The notes beneath the pieces were generated by a model. It saw only the letters and a program-made list of their open reading frames with translations. It was not told where the DNA came from and made no database searches. From NCBI GenBank assembly GCA_040752855.1, contig JBFMHP010000040.1, positions 1 through 42,145 of the forward strand: a DNA stretch of 42,145 nucleotides, read 5' to 3'. Positions 1 through 9,600 of the stretch are shown here, piece after piece; the stretch's first letter is position 1; every line of letters starts with the position of its first letter. A program made the translations under genes and the position numbers. The DNA is from JBFMHP01 sp040752855. GTDB lineage: Bacteria > Pseudomonadota > Gammaproteobacteria > RBG-16-57-12.

Positions 1-25
1 GGTGAGTTTGGGTGTAGAATCTCAT
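1..25 (-). CDS. IS110-family transposase, N-terminal fragment running off the left edge
   Basis: The minus strand has an ATG at position 25 and reads MRFYTQTH up to the window edge. A strong ribosome binding site (GGAGG, about 34-38) lies a few bases upstream of the start. From memory, IS110-family transposases commonly begin MRFYT followed by a short basic stretch and then the first catalytic Asp (CGIDLH-like), which would lie outside the window. Only eight codons are visible, so the assignment rests on this N-terminal signature, the ribosome binding site and the fact that the adjoining dps gene is cut exactly here. Another gene starting with the same residues cannot be excluded. Confidence 0.5.
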
Positions 26-113
26 TGAGGTCTCCTCCTTCGTTCATGTGCGTAGTACACATTTGGATGGTAGGTCATGCCTGCCAAGCCCGAAAGTCGC
101 GGGAGGAGGCCTC
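1..113 (-). mobile_element. Probable end of an IS110-type insertion element
   Basis: About 85 bases lie between the putative transposase start and the point where Dps coding sequence begins. They contain no other gene and are consistent with the non-coding left end of an IS110 element. IS110 elements usually lack obvious terminal inverted repeats, so the exact boundary cannot be read; I place it near 105-115, where the downstream frame becomes recognisably Dps-like. Confidence 0.4.
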
Positions 114-419
114 AATAAGTATCAATGGAACGCGCTCGATATCATCGCCGAACGCATCCGCGCCCTGGGCCATCCCGCCCCCGGCTCGTATCAGGAGTAC
201 CTCAAACTGACCTCGATCAAGGAAGTCACAGGCGTGCCCAAGGCGACCGATATGATCCGCCACCTGGTCGCCGCCCAGGAGGCCACGGCACGCACCGCGC
301 GCGGATTGTTTCCGGTCGTGGAGGCCGCCAACGACCAGCCGACCGCCGACCTGCTGACCCAACGTCTGGAGGTGCACGAAAAAACCGCATGGATGCTGCG
401 CAGTCTGCTCGAGGAGTAA
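114..419 (+). pseudogene. dps: 5'-truncated dps (DNA-protection/ferritin-like) gene
   Basis: The frame carries IAERIRALGHPAPGSY and then EYLKLTSIKEV, followed by helices ending in EKTAWMLRSLLEE. This is the C-terminal two thirds of a Dps protein (normally about 150-180 residues; roughly 100 remain). Dps forms a dodecameric shell that binds DNA and oxidises iron with hydrogen peroxide. The N-terminal helix A with its HWN-type ferroxidase His, and most of helix B, are missing. The frame continues upstream to a TAG at 15-17 through unrelated residues, so no proper start exists. The neighbouring IS110-like sequence explains the loss. A GTG at 48 could open the frame, but the product should lack ferroxidase activity. 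Confidence 0.75.
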
Positions 420-616
420 GCAGTTTTCAGCGAGCCCGGCGGGCGGTCAGCAAGGACGAAAAGCGCCGCTCGCCGGCTAACGCATAGATCCACTTCGGAC
501 TTCACTGCGGGCCTGTTCCGGCAGGCGCCCCGATACTGAAGGAAGCCCTGAATATTTCCGTCCGGTACGAAGAGGCAGCCTCCAATTAACCAGAGGCTCC
601 TTAAGCAATCCACCGT

Positions 617-1963
617 TCACACCGTCGCGCGCTGAATGCCTTCCCATGCAACTTGGGCGAGAAAGGCGATTTCTTCCTCTGTGATCACGTACGGGGGCAT
701 GAAGTAGATGACATTGCCCAGCGGGCGCAGCAGGGCGCCGCGTTCGAGACCATGGCGGTAGACGGTGAGGCCGCGCCGCTCCTGCCAGGGGTAGGGTTCG
801 CGGCGGCGCTTGTCCTTGGCCAGTTCGATGGCGAGGATCATGCCGGTTTGACGCACCTCGGCGACATGCGGGTGTTCGACGAAATGCGCGGTGTGCCTGC
901 GCATGGCATCGCTCAGGCGTTGATTGGCGTTGAGCACATCGCCGCTTTCGAAGATATCAAGCGTGGCGAGCGCGGCGGTGCAGGCCAGGGCGTTGCCGGT
1001 ATAGCTGTGCGAATGCAGGAACCCGCGCAACCGTTCGTAGTCGTCGTAAAAGGCCTGATAGATATCATTGGTGGTCAACACCGCCGAAAGCGGGAGGTAG
1101 CCGCCGGTCAGGCCCTTCGAGAGGCACATGAAATCCGGCGTGATAGCGGCCTGCTCGCAAGCGAACATCGTGCCGGTGCGCCCGAAGCCCACCGCGACCT
1201 CGTCGGCGATGATGTGCACGTTATAGCGCACGCAGGCCTCGCGCAGCAGCGCGAGATACACCGGATGATACATGCGCATGTTGCCGGCGCACTGCACCAG
1301 CGGCTCGATGATCACCGCGCACACCTCATCGGCGTGCGCGCTCAGCGCCTGCTCCATCGGCGCAAACATGCGCCGGCTGTGCTGCTCCCAGGTCTCTCCC
1401 GGCTCGCGCTGGTAGCAATCCGGCGATGGCACGGTGATCGGCTCAAGCAGCAGCGGCCCGTAGATGTCCTTGTATAAGGCCACATCGCCGACCGCCAAGG
1501 CTCCCAAGGTCTCACCGTGATAGCTATTGCTCAGATTGATGAACTTGACCCGGTTGCGATACCCGTGGTTCTGCCAGTAGTGGAAGCTCATCTTGAGCGC
1601 CACTTCGATGGCCGAGGAGCCGTTGTCGGCGTAAAAGCAGCGGTCGAGGCCCGGCGGGGCGAGCCGCACCAGCCGCTCGGCGAGCGCGACCGCCGGTTCA
1701 TGCGTGAAGCCGGCGAGGATGACATGCTCCAGGTTGGCCAGCTGGCGTTGCAGGGCCTGGTTGATGCGCGGATTGGCGTGACCGAACAGATTCACCCACC
1801 AGGAGCTGATGGCGTCGAGATAGCGTTTGCCGTCGAAATCCTCCAGCCACACCCCCTCGCCGCGGCGGATCGGGATCATCGGAATGGATTCGTGATCCTT
1901 CATCTGGGTGCAGGGGTGCCAAACCACCGCCAAGTCGCGTTGCTTGAGCGCTTCGTTGTTCAT
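617..1963 (-). CDS. bioA: Adenosylmethionine-8-amino-7-oxononanoate aminotransferase (BioA)
   Basis: This PLP enzyme transfers the amino group of S-adenosylmethionine to 7-keto-8-aminopelargonate, the antepenultimate step of biotin synthesis. The 448-residue length fits the family. The N-terminus has the BioA hallmark VWHPCTQMKDHE. A substrate/cofactor loop YADNGSSAIEVALK, IADEVAVGFGRTG (cofactor Asp) and the PLP lysine in LSKGLTGGYLPL (Lys283) are all present. The gene follows a small cytochrome c gene by about 40 bases on the same strand, so they may be cotranscribed. No other bio gene is in the window. It converges on the dps fragment across about 200 bases with no clear terminator. Confidence 0.95.
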   Translation of the reverse strand: MNNEALKQRDLAVVWHPCTQMKDHESIPMIPIRRGEGVWLEDFDGKRYLDAISSWWVNLFGHANPRINQALQRQLANLEHVILAGFTHEPAVALAERLVRLAPPGLDRCFYADNGSSAIEVALKMSFHYWQNHGYRNRVKFINLSNSYHGETLGALAVGDVALYKDIYGPLLLEPITVPSPDCYQREPGETWEQHSRRMFAPMEQALSAHADEVCAVIIEPLVQCAGNMRMYHPVYLALLREACVRYNVHIIADEVAVGFGRTGTMFACEQAAITPDFMCLSKGLTGGYLPLSAVLTTNDIYQAFYDDYERLRGFLHSHSYTGNALACTAALATLDIFESGDVLNANQRLSDAMRRHTAHFVEHPHVAEVRQTGMILAIELAKDKRRREPYPWQERRGLTVYRHGLERGALLRPLGNVIYFMPPYVITEEEIAFLAQVAWEGIQRATV

Positions 1964-2002
1964 GATGTCTGTCCGCAGGCCGTCAATACAGCTGCGCGCT
2001 TC

Positions 2003-2287
2003 TTAGTCGCTGAATTTGTAATAAGCCTTGTTGAGATAAGCGTCGACCATTTTCACCTGGCGGTCGCTCCATTGCATATTGTTGGCGCCTTCGCAGAACT
2101 TGATCCGATCCACGAGCTGCGCGGCATTCTGCACCTTGCGGTCACTGCGCGCATAGACCTCGGATTTGTGGCAGCCCTGACAATGTTTCTCGTGCAATTC
2201 CCGCCCTTGTTCCGCGATGTCCGGGCTGGCGGCTGAAACATGGCAGAACAGCAGCAGCGGCACTGCAATCGATATGGTCTTGATCAT
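2003..2287 (-). CDS. Small periplasmic c-type cytochrome
   Basis: The 94-residue product has a cleavable signal peptide (hydrophobic residues 5-19, likely cut after VSA) and one haem-attachment motif CQGCH (Cys36, Cys39, His40). A methionine in ANNMQWSD may be the sixth haem ligand. The start at 2287 is preceded by a GGAG ribosome binding site; the frame extends upstream but that part is not protein-like. The size and single haem suggest a monohaem electron carrier. Its redox partner cannot be told. It is transcribed away from the pil-chp operon and toward bioA. Confidence 0.85.
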   Translation of the reverse strand: MIKTISIAVPLLLFCHVSAASPDIAEQGRELHEKHCQGCHKSEVYARSDRKVQNAAQLVDRIKFCEGANNMQWSDRQVKMVDAYLNKAYYKFSD

Positions 2288-2541
2288 GCATGATTCTCCG
2301 GTAAGTTGACCGAGGCGGGATTGACGCCCCGCCGCCCTCGGCGCGCGACCAAATGCGCGCCCCGCTCGACTCTGTACCATAGATAAAACAATAAGTTGCC
2401 TCAAGCAAGCAAAAAATCCTCATGAATTCTCCGGCGAACACGATAAAAACATAGAACGCATCACAGCATTGCAGGAGCGCCTCCATCGACAGTCTGTTGC
2501 ATGCATGAATAAACAACCCTCCTTCCGGATGCGGAGGAACT

Positions 2542-3309
2542 GTGGCCATTATAGTCTCTCACTTAGGGTTACCGGAACGCGACGTGCGCGTCGTGAAGGC
2601 CTTTATTGATATGTCCCCCTCGCTGAAGGGCAAGTATCAATTCGTGCTGCCTGAGCAACTGAGCGCACTGGGTCAGGCGGCCGACGTCGCCTTTGTCAAC
2701 GCAGACGACGCCAACTCCCTCGCGCTGTGGAATCGCGCGCACGACGCCGATTCCACCATCAGGCCGATCATGGTCACTTCCGAACAGACCACCGCGCACC
2801 CCCACACCGTGATACGCCGCCCGCTGGTATTAAAGCGCATCGAAGAAGCGCTGGAACACGCAACTGCGGCGGAAACGCATTCGGTGGCGCGATCGGCCAG
2901 CAACGGCGGCTCCAATTCGCTACACATCCTGGTCGTTGACGATAGTTTTTCAGTGCGGAAATACATGGAGCACAAACTTCCGACACTCGTCACCTTCAAT
3001 CTGGCAATTGAGTTCGCGGACAGCGGTGAACAAGCCATAGAGCGGGTCGACAATCACGCCTTTGACCTGATGTTTCTTGATGTCATGATGCCGGGCATCG
3101 ACGGTTACAAGGCCTGCAAGCAAATCAAAGCACGAAAATCCGTACAGGTTGTCATGCTGACCAGCAAAAAGTCTCCTTTCGACAAGGTGCGCGGGGCGAT
3201 GTCCGGCTGTGACGATTACATCACCAAGCCGCCGCAAGACGAAAAGATTAAAGAAATCCTGGAGAACTGCATGGGCGTGAAGATTGAAGCCAAGAAGAAG
3301 GCGGTGTAG
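2542..3309 (+). CDS. pilG: PilG-like response regulator with N-terminal pseudo-receiver
   Basis: First gene of the twitching chemosensory operon. It uses GTG at 2542 behind a strong GGAGG site (2533-2537). The C-terminal half (about residues 128-250) is a canonical CheY-like receiver: HILVVDDSFSVRK holds the acidic pair, Asp180 in MFLDVMMPGIDGY is the phosphoacceptor, and MLTSKKSP and ITKPP give the conserved Thr/Ser and Lys. The first ~110 residues also look like alternating strands and helices of a receiver fold but lack the acidic pair and phosphoacceptor. P. aeruginosa PilG has only about 135 residues and no such extension. PilG transmits the signal from ChpA to the type IV pilus motors. 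A lysine-rich tail ends the protein. Confidence 0.8.
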   Translation: MAIIVSHLGLPERDVRVVKAFIDMSPSLKGKYQFVLPEQLSALGQAADVAFVNADDANSLALWNRAHDADSTIRPIMVTSEQTTAHPHTVIRRPLVLKRIEEALEHATAAETHSVARSASNGGSNSLHILVVDDSFSVRKYMEHKLPTLVTFNLAIEFADSGEQAIERVDNHAFDLMFLDVMMPGIDGYKACKQIKARKSVQVVMLTSKKSPFDKVRGAMSGCDDYITKPPQDEKIKEILENCMGVKIEAKKKAV

Positions 3310-3360
3310 CGCGGTCCAGCCCCGCGGTTGAATTTCAAGCCAACTATAAAGGTGCAAACT

Positions 3361-3726
3361 ATGACGAAGCACAAAATCCTGATAGTCGACGACTCCTCCG
3401 CCCAGCTGCTGCAGCTCAAGGGAGTGATTGAAAAAACCCAATGCGCGGTCATCACGGCCTCCTCCGGCAAGGAGGCGGTGCAAAAGGCCAAGGCGGAAAA
3501 GCCCCATCTGATCTTCATGGACATCGTCATGGATGACATGGATGGCTACAGCGCCTGCCGTGAAATCAACAGCGACCCGGCAACCAAGGACATACCGGTT
3601 GTTTTTGTCAGCACCAAAAAACAGAAGGCGGACCAACTGTGGGCCTTGAAACAAGGGGGCCGGGCGCTGATCAGCAAGCCCTACACGGACGAACAAATCC
3701 TTGATCAGATCAAGTTATACTGCTGA
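3361..3726 (+). CDS. pilH: PilH-like single-domain response regulator
   Basis: The 121-residue protein is a stand-alone receiver. ILIVDDSSAQLLQLKG carries the acidic pair, Asp54 in FMDIVMDDMDGYSA is the phosphoacceptor, VFVSTKK supplies the switch Ser/Thr and ISKPY the conserved Lys. In type IV pilus chemosensory systems PilH is the second CheY-like output, often acting as a phosphate sink or controlling retraction. The ATG at 3361 is chosen over an upstream GTG/ATG-free extension because it starts right at the receiver fold. It lies about 50 bases after pilG. Confidence 0.85.
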   Translation: MTKHKILIVDDSSAQLLQLKGVIEKTQCAVITASSGKEAVQKAKAEKPHLIFMDIVMDDMDGYSACREINSDPATKDIPVVFVSTKKQKADQLWALKQGGRALISKPYTDEQILDQIKLYC

Positions 3727-3752
3727 TACACACAAGTGCCTAGGCAAAATCC

Positions 3753-4277
3753 ATGAGTGTTGAGCTGATCGCCCCGAGCAAGGCGCTGACAGGGAAGCTT
3801 GAGCTGAATTACGCCAGCGATGATTTTGCGCAAGCATCGCAATCGGCGAGTAATTTACGCACGCATGCGTTTGTCATCGGCGATTTCGGGCTGCTACTGC
3901 CGCCTGACTCCGTTGCCGAGGTCAGCGAATCCCTCGATACCTGCCGCCTGCCCAACACCTCCGCGTATTTGCGCGGCATGGCCAATCTGCGCGGCAACAT
4001 GGTCCCCGTGTTCGATATGTTCAAGCTCCTCGATGTCGCTACCGATAGCAAAGCATATCGACATCAACTATTTATCAAGCTTGACGAAGAGTGGGTCGGC
4101 ATGAGCATAGCGCAGCTGCCATCGCGCATCGTGCTCACCGAGGAAATGAAACTGACCCATATCCCCGGCCTGCCCGCGCTGTTGCAGCCATGGGTGAAGC
4201 ACTGCTATCACAACCATGGCATTTGGATCGAATGGGATATCAGAAGCTTTTTTGCCTCGATGTCAGGCCGGATTTAG
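3753..4277 (+). CDS. pilI: PilI-like CheW coupling protein
   Basis: A 174-residue CheW-domain protein. VIGDFGLLLPPDSVAEV and YLRGMANLRGNMVPVFDM match the CheW beta-barrel, where the RGN(M/L)VPV segment contacts kinase and receptor. By position between pilH and pilJ it should be the adaptor linking the PilJ receptor to the ChpA kinase. It follows pilH by 26 bases and precedes pilJ by 70. I see no strong ribosome binding site. Two more CheW-like genes close the operon. Confidence 0.85.
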   Translation: MSVELIAPSKALTGKLELNYASDDFAQASQSASNLRTHAFVIGDFGLLLPPDSVAEVSESLDTCRLPNTSAYLRGMANLRGNMVPVFDMFKLLDVATDSKAYRHQLFIKLDEEWVGMSIAQLPSRIVLTEEMKLTHIPGLPALLQPWVKHCYHNHGIWIEWDIRSFFASMSGRI

Positions 4278-4347
4278 CAAGCTGAGGTCGCGCGTCATCA
4301 ACAATCATTCATGGTACTTCTAGCGTCTTACAAGAAAGGGATCTGAA

Positions 4348-6537
4348 ATGGCTCTGCAAATGAAACTTACAACAAAGCTTGGCGGTGGCTACATCGCCCT
4401 GAGTCTTCTGGTTTTGATCGCGGGCATCGCCGGGGTGTATGGCGTTGCCAAGGTCGAAAGTCAGCTTAGCTACGTTGCCGGTCCGGCATGGCATTCGGCG
4501 GACAGCTCCATTGAAACCGCGCGACAAACACAGAATCAGTTTATCGAAATACTCAAGCTGATCCATGAGCACACCAACGCCGATGCGACAGAACAGAATA
4601 TTGCCGAGCTGGATAAAATTATCGACCAGAAAATAGCCCAGCTTGCCGAAAACAAGCTGGTGCCAGCAGATCTTCTTAATGAGGTCAATCAGAAGCGTAC
4701 CGTATATCAGGATTTGCGCAGCGGACTGATCGAGAGAAATGTTCGTTTCGTCAAGGCCGACAAGGCCATGCGCGATGAATTTGAAGCCCTCCAGAAGATC
4801 ATGAACGAGATCAACGAAATCGGCAACCGCAACTTCGATGCACTTGCCAAGGCTCCGAACCGCCCCGTGACTTGGAGCAACACGATCGAAGAACTATGGA
4901 ACGGCGCAAACGGACCGATGCTCATCCAAATTACGATATTGCGCCTGTTCTACCAATATGACCGGCTGCTGCAACACCCGGAGCTGGCCGAGGAAGTCAG
5001 AAAGAATCTGGAAGAACTTCACATGCTCTCGGACAAGGGGCTCGCACGCTTCGAGGAGCTGCCGGCCTATCAGGAGGTCATCAATGACGGTGAATTCCGC
5101 GGCAGAACCCTGAGCGAAGCGGTAGGCGAGATGCTGCCCCGAAGCGCTCAGCTGACCAGCAACGCCGTAAACACTTTCCTTACCATGGTCGCCGCGCGCA
5201 AGGCCTATGAAGTGGGGGCCAACGAGCTCACAGCCACTGTGGCCTCACTCGAAAAACTCAGCCTGCAGGAAATGCAGCAGCAGCAGGCGGTGGTGGCCGG
5301 CACCCGCGTCGTCGCCTACACCGTGATCGCCGTGGTTCTGCTGGCGGGCCTGGCAATAGCAGTCGTCCTGGGCCGCTACATCACGCGCCTGATCCGCGAC
5401 GCGTTCGACACCGTTATCGGCGTGTGCCGCAAGATGGAGTCCGGCGACCTGTCCGAGATCGAGGTGGCAAAGACCGATGACGAAATCGAAGACATGTTGA
5501 TGGCCATGAAAAAAATGGTCGCCGTTAAGGAAGATGAAAACAACCGTCTCAACGAATCGGTTATCGAATTGCTCGAGGCAACCTCAAAACTCAGTGATCG
5601 TGACCTGACCGTCAAGGTCCCCGTTGCCGAGGATGTGACCGGGCCGATCGCCGACGCCATGAACATGATGGCCGGCGAAACGGCGCGGGTCCTCAAGGAC
5701 ATCCGCCGCGTGGCGGAACAGGTCGAGGTGGCCGCCAACACCGTCAAACAACAGGGCCAGAAGGTATCGGGCGTGGCGGCGGCCGAACGCAAGATGGTGG
5801 AAATCACCATCGCACATCTGGAAGAGGCCTCCAACACCATGAACCAAATCGCCAAGCTGGCGCAGGCCTGCAACGACATTGCGACCACCGCCTCCGGTTC
5901 CACCGACACTGCCTTGAAGACGGTAAATGACACCGTGCGCGGCATGAACGAAATCCGCGAAACCATCAGTGAAACGGAAAAACGCATCAAGCGGCTCGGC
6001 GAGCGTTCGCAGGAAATCAGCGGTATCGTCGACCTCATCAACAACATAGCCGAACGTACGCACGTGCTGGCGCTCAATGCCAGTATGCAAGCCGCAGCCG
6101 CCGGTGAGGCCGGGCGCGGTTTCGCGGTGGTTGCCGACGAAGTTCAGCGACTCGCTGAAAGCTCACGCAATGCGACTTCAAAGATCAGCGCATTGGTGAA
6201 CAACATTCAGACCGAGACGGCCGACACCATGAACACCATGAACAAGACCATCAGCCAGGTGGTCGAAGGTTCGAAACTCGCCGAGCAGGCGGGCCGCCAG
6301 ATGCAGGAAACGCAGCAGAAGACGACCAAGCTGGTGGATTCAGTCGCGCAGATCGCGGAACGTTCTGAGGATCAGGCCAAGGTGAGCAAGGATCTCAGGG
6401 CGCGCGCGGCAGTGATTCAAAAGAGCACCCAGGAAACGGGCAGCGAACTCGAGGAGCAGACGGCTCAGACCGAGAGCTTGGTGCAATACTCCGCGCAGCT
6501 GCTCGATTCGGTACGCGTATTCAAGCTGCCGGCCTGA
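4348..6537 (+). CDS. pilJ: PilJ methyl-accepting chemotaxis receptor of the twitching system
   Basis: The 729-residue inner-membrane receptor has a first membrane segment at about residues 10-30, a periplasmic sensor domain to about 315, a second membrane segment at about 318-340, then a HAMP region and a long cytoplasmic signalling coiled coil. The receptor tip reads RTHVLALNASMQAAAAG followed by GRGFAVVADEVQRLAE, the PilJ variant of the conserved MCP hairpin. PilJ senses pilus or surface cues and controls ChpA through PilI. An AAAGGGA ribosome binding site precedes the ATG. No methyltransferase (pilK) follows, so adaptation by methylation would have to be encoded elsewhere or be absent. Confidence 0.92.
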   Translation: MALQMKLTTKLGGGYIALSLLVLIAGIAGVYGVAKVESQLSYVAGPAWHSADSSIETARQTQNQFIEILKLIHEHTNADATEQNIAELDKIIDQKIAQLAENKLVPADLLNEVNQKRTVYQDLRSGLIERNVRFVKADKAMRDEFEALQKIMNEINEIGNRNFDALAKAPNRPVTWSNTIEELWNGANGPMLIQITILRLFYQYDRLLQHPELAEEVRKNLEELHMLSDKGLARFEELPAYQEVINDGEFRGRTLSEAVGEMLPRSAQLTSNAVNTFLTMVAARKAYEVGANELTATVASLEKLSLQEMQQQQAVVAGTRVVAYTVIAVVLLAGLAIAVVLGRYITRLIRDAFDTVIGVCRKMESGDLSEIEVAKTDDEIEDMLMAMKKMVAVKEDENNRLNESVIELLEATSKLSDRDLTVKVPVAEDVTGPIADAMNMMAGETARVLKDIRRVAEQVEVAANTVKQQGQKVSGVAAAERKMVEITIAHLEEASNTMNQIAKLAQACNDIATTASGSTDTALKTVNDTVRGMNEIRETISETEKRIKRLGERSQEISGIVDLINNIAERTHVLALNASMQAAAAGEAGRGFAVVADEVQRLAESSRNATSKISALVNNIQTETADTMNTMNKTISQVVEGSKLAEQAGRQMQETQQKTTKLVDSVAQIAERSEDQAKVSKDLRARAAVIQKSTQETGSELEEQTAQTESLVQYSAQLLDSVRVFKLPA

Positions 6538-6615
6538 GACGGATGAAGGTGCGCAGATCCTGCCGGTGTCCACGTTCGCATGCAGGGTCTTCGACCACGG
6601 TAGTGGAATGCCCGT

Positions 6616-9600
6616 ATGATGCCTGAACAAAACATGCTTGAGCCCGTATGCCAGATCGTGGCGGATTCGCGCGAATCGGTGGCCTACGCCGTCGCCAGTC
6701 AGGATGCGCCCACCATCGCGATGATCTGCCGCGCCTGCGCGGACAATATTCAGTCGGCGGCGGAGATGGCCGGCCTGCCCGAATTGCAGGACAACGCCGT
6801 GACCGTCAGCAGCGACCTGGCCGGCCTCGATGAACATGATCCCGACTGGGTGAGCACTGTCGGCACGAAGATCCTCGATTGGAGCGATGCCGTGCTGACG
6901 TATCTTGAGCATCCGGATGAATCGGCGCGGCTGGAAAACCTCGCCAGTTCGCGTTTCCGCGTCAACGGCGCGGCGCATCACGCGCCGCCGGAAGCGCACG
7001 CCGTGACCACGGAGATTTCCTCAGCGCCGGTTGCGGCGGAGCGTCCCGAAAAAGCCCCGGTTCCGGCAAGCCCGACGGACGAGCTGGCCTTGCTGCTGGA
7101 TCTCATCGCCGCCGCCCGCAGCGTGATTCTGGATGAGGCCGACAAACTCACCGTCGCGGAGATTCAACACCGCGATTATCCGCAGGCATTGAATATCTGC
7201 CTGGAGCAAATCGACGGCATCGCCACGCTGCTCGAGGCCAACGGGTGGGATGCCTTGGCGGCGTTGTGCGCGATGGTGCGCGGTCATTTTTCGTCATTGG
7301 CGGAAGGTCCTGGCTTCACCGAGGAGGACTGCTACAAACTGGTCATCTGGATGGAAGACTTGGCGGCGTATCTCAACGCTCCGCACGATGCCGCCGCGGC
7401 CAATCGCGTATTGGCCATTCTGCCGGAACAACATGCCGAGGGTCTGGCCGACTGGCTGGTTGCCGCACGCGCCGAGCACGAAGCCGCGCACGAGTCGCCT
7501 CCAACCGCCGCGGCAACGGAGGACCTCTCGGGCGCGCCAGCACCCGCCACACCAAGCCTTGGGTTTATTGATGAAGAACCGGCTGCACGTGGTGATGCCT
7601 CCGATGAGCTCGCCGTGGCCGCCGACATCACCGCTGCATTCCCGCAGGAGGAGTTCAGCGAGGACGGTGAACACCAGCCCGTCGAACACACCGCGCTGAC
7701 TCATGACACGCTCTGGGAGGAAGAGGAAAGCGCTGCGCCCGCCTCGTCGGTCAGCCTCGCTGAGGTGCCCCAGGCCGAGGGTGTGTTGGGAATCTTGCAG
7801 GAAGAGTTGGCCGAAGTCAGCGGGGAATTGTCCACGCTCGCCGCGGTTATCACCGCGCCGGATGCCGACATGGCCGCGGTCATGGAAGCGACCGCTCACT
7901 ACAGCGAGATCGTCGAACGCATCGTCACCGCCAGTGAATCACTGGGCATGAGCGGCCTGCGGGATGTGTGCAATTTTGTGAATCAGAACATCAGCGTGAT
8001 CGCCACATCGGATGCCGACGTACGCTGCCAGGCGGGTGAGATACTCGCCCAGTGGCCGCTCTTGGTACTGAGTTATCTCAGCGCGCCGACCGACGAACAG
8101 TTGTGCCTCTCCGTCATTACCCACCTGCAAAGCACACAGTGGCCGGAGCCCCTGGATGATCAGGGCGCGCGGCATCTGCTCGAGGCCCTGGCAACGGAGA
8201 TCATCGAGCCGGAACTCGGCGGCGAAGGCGGCGAGGCGCGACCAACCGTCGCCGGCGCCGACGATGTGGCGCTGGAGCTTGCGCCCGATGTAAACCAAGA
8301 TTTGCTCAATGCGTTTTTCCATGAGTCGCCCACGCATGCCGCAACGCTGTCCGATTGCATCACCCGTATCGGTCGCCACGAAGACGTGCTGGACAGCGTA
8401 GCGAAGGCACAACGCATTGCTCACACGCTCAAGGGTTCCGCCAACCTGATCGGCGCCCGTGGTGTGGCCAACCTGACCCACCACATGGAAGATATCTTTG
8501 AATTCATCAACACCCGTCACACCGAGGTTCCCGCGGCGCTGAATGAAACGCTGCAGGAAGCCGCAGACTGCGTGGAGACCATGATCGAGGCATTGCAAGG
8601 ACTGGATGCGCCACCGCCCGATGCACAGCGCATTCTGCAGGATGTGCTGGACTGGGCCAACCGCATCGACACCGGCAACCTCGAAGAAATTCCACAGCAG
8701 CCGCCGACCGCCGCTGCGGAACCCGAAAAACGCGCGCCGGCTGCGCAGCCGGATGAAAACAAGACGCCGCCCAATACCCAGGCGGCAGCCAGCGGCGGCG
8801 ATGTGCTGCGCGTGCCGACGCGCACGGTCAATGAAATGTTTCGCATGGTCGGCGAGATGTCGATTGCCATCGTGCAGATGCAGGAACACCTCAAGCGCGT
8901 CTCCCGCCAGGCCGAAGACCTGCGGCTGCAAGACGACGTGCTGCAAAAGCACCGTTTCGAACTCGAAGACGCCGTCGACGTGCGCAACCTCTCCAATGCC
9001 CAGCGGCGCATGCGGGTCGTGGGCGATGACGCCAATTTCGATTCGCTCGAAATGGACCACTACGATGAAGTATACGGCGCGGCGCACGCCTTCATCGAAA
9101 CCGTGGTCGATTACCGCGAAATGATGCTGCATATGCACGACGAAGTATCGGACCTGGATGGTCTGTTCCATCAGCAGCAGCGCTTGAACAAGGAATTGCA
9201 GCGCGTCGTCATGAGCACGCGCCTGGTGCCGGTCAACACCATCTCGTCACGCCTGCAGCGCGCGGTGCGCCAGGCCGGCCGCGCCACCGGCAAGCAAGTC
9301 GATCTGGAGATCATCGGTGAAGAGATGCTGATCGACGGCGACGTGCTCAACAATCTCGCCGATCCGATCATGCACATGCTGCGCAATTCAGTGGACCACG
9401 GCATCGAGGAGCCGGAGGTGCGCCGGGCCGCCGGCAAACCGGAAAACGGGCGCATCGTGCTGACGTTCGCCCAGCATGGGAACACCCTGCTGGTGCGCTG
9501 CGAGGACGACGGCAAGGGGCTCGACTACCAACGCATCCACGCCACGGCGATCAAGCGCGGCTTGGTGGGCAAGGAGGAAATTCTCGATGAGCACGCCATG

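Noticed and set aside
1517..2236. Long plus-strand frame over bioA and the cytochrome gene
   Set aside because: Antisense shadow of two well-supported genes; no family motifs.
7939..9171. Minus-strand frame of about 410 codons inside chpA
   Set aside because: His- and Gly-rich low-complexity shadow of chpA.
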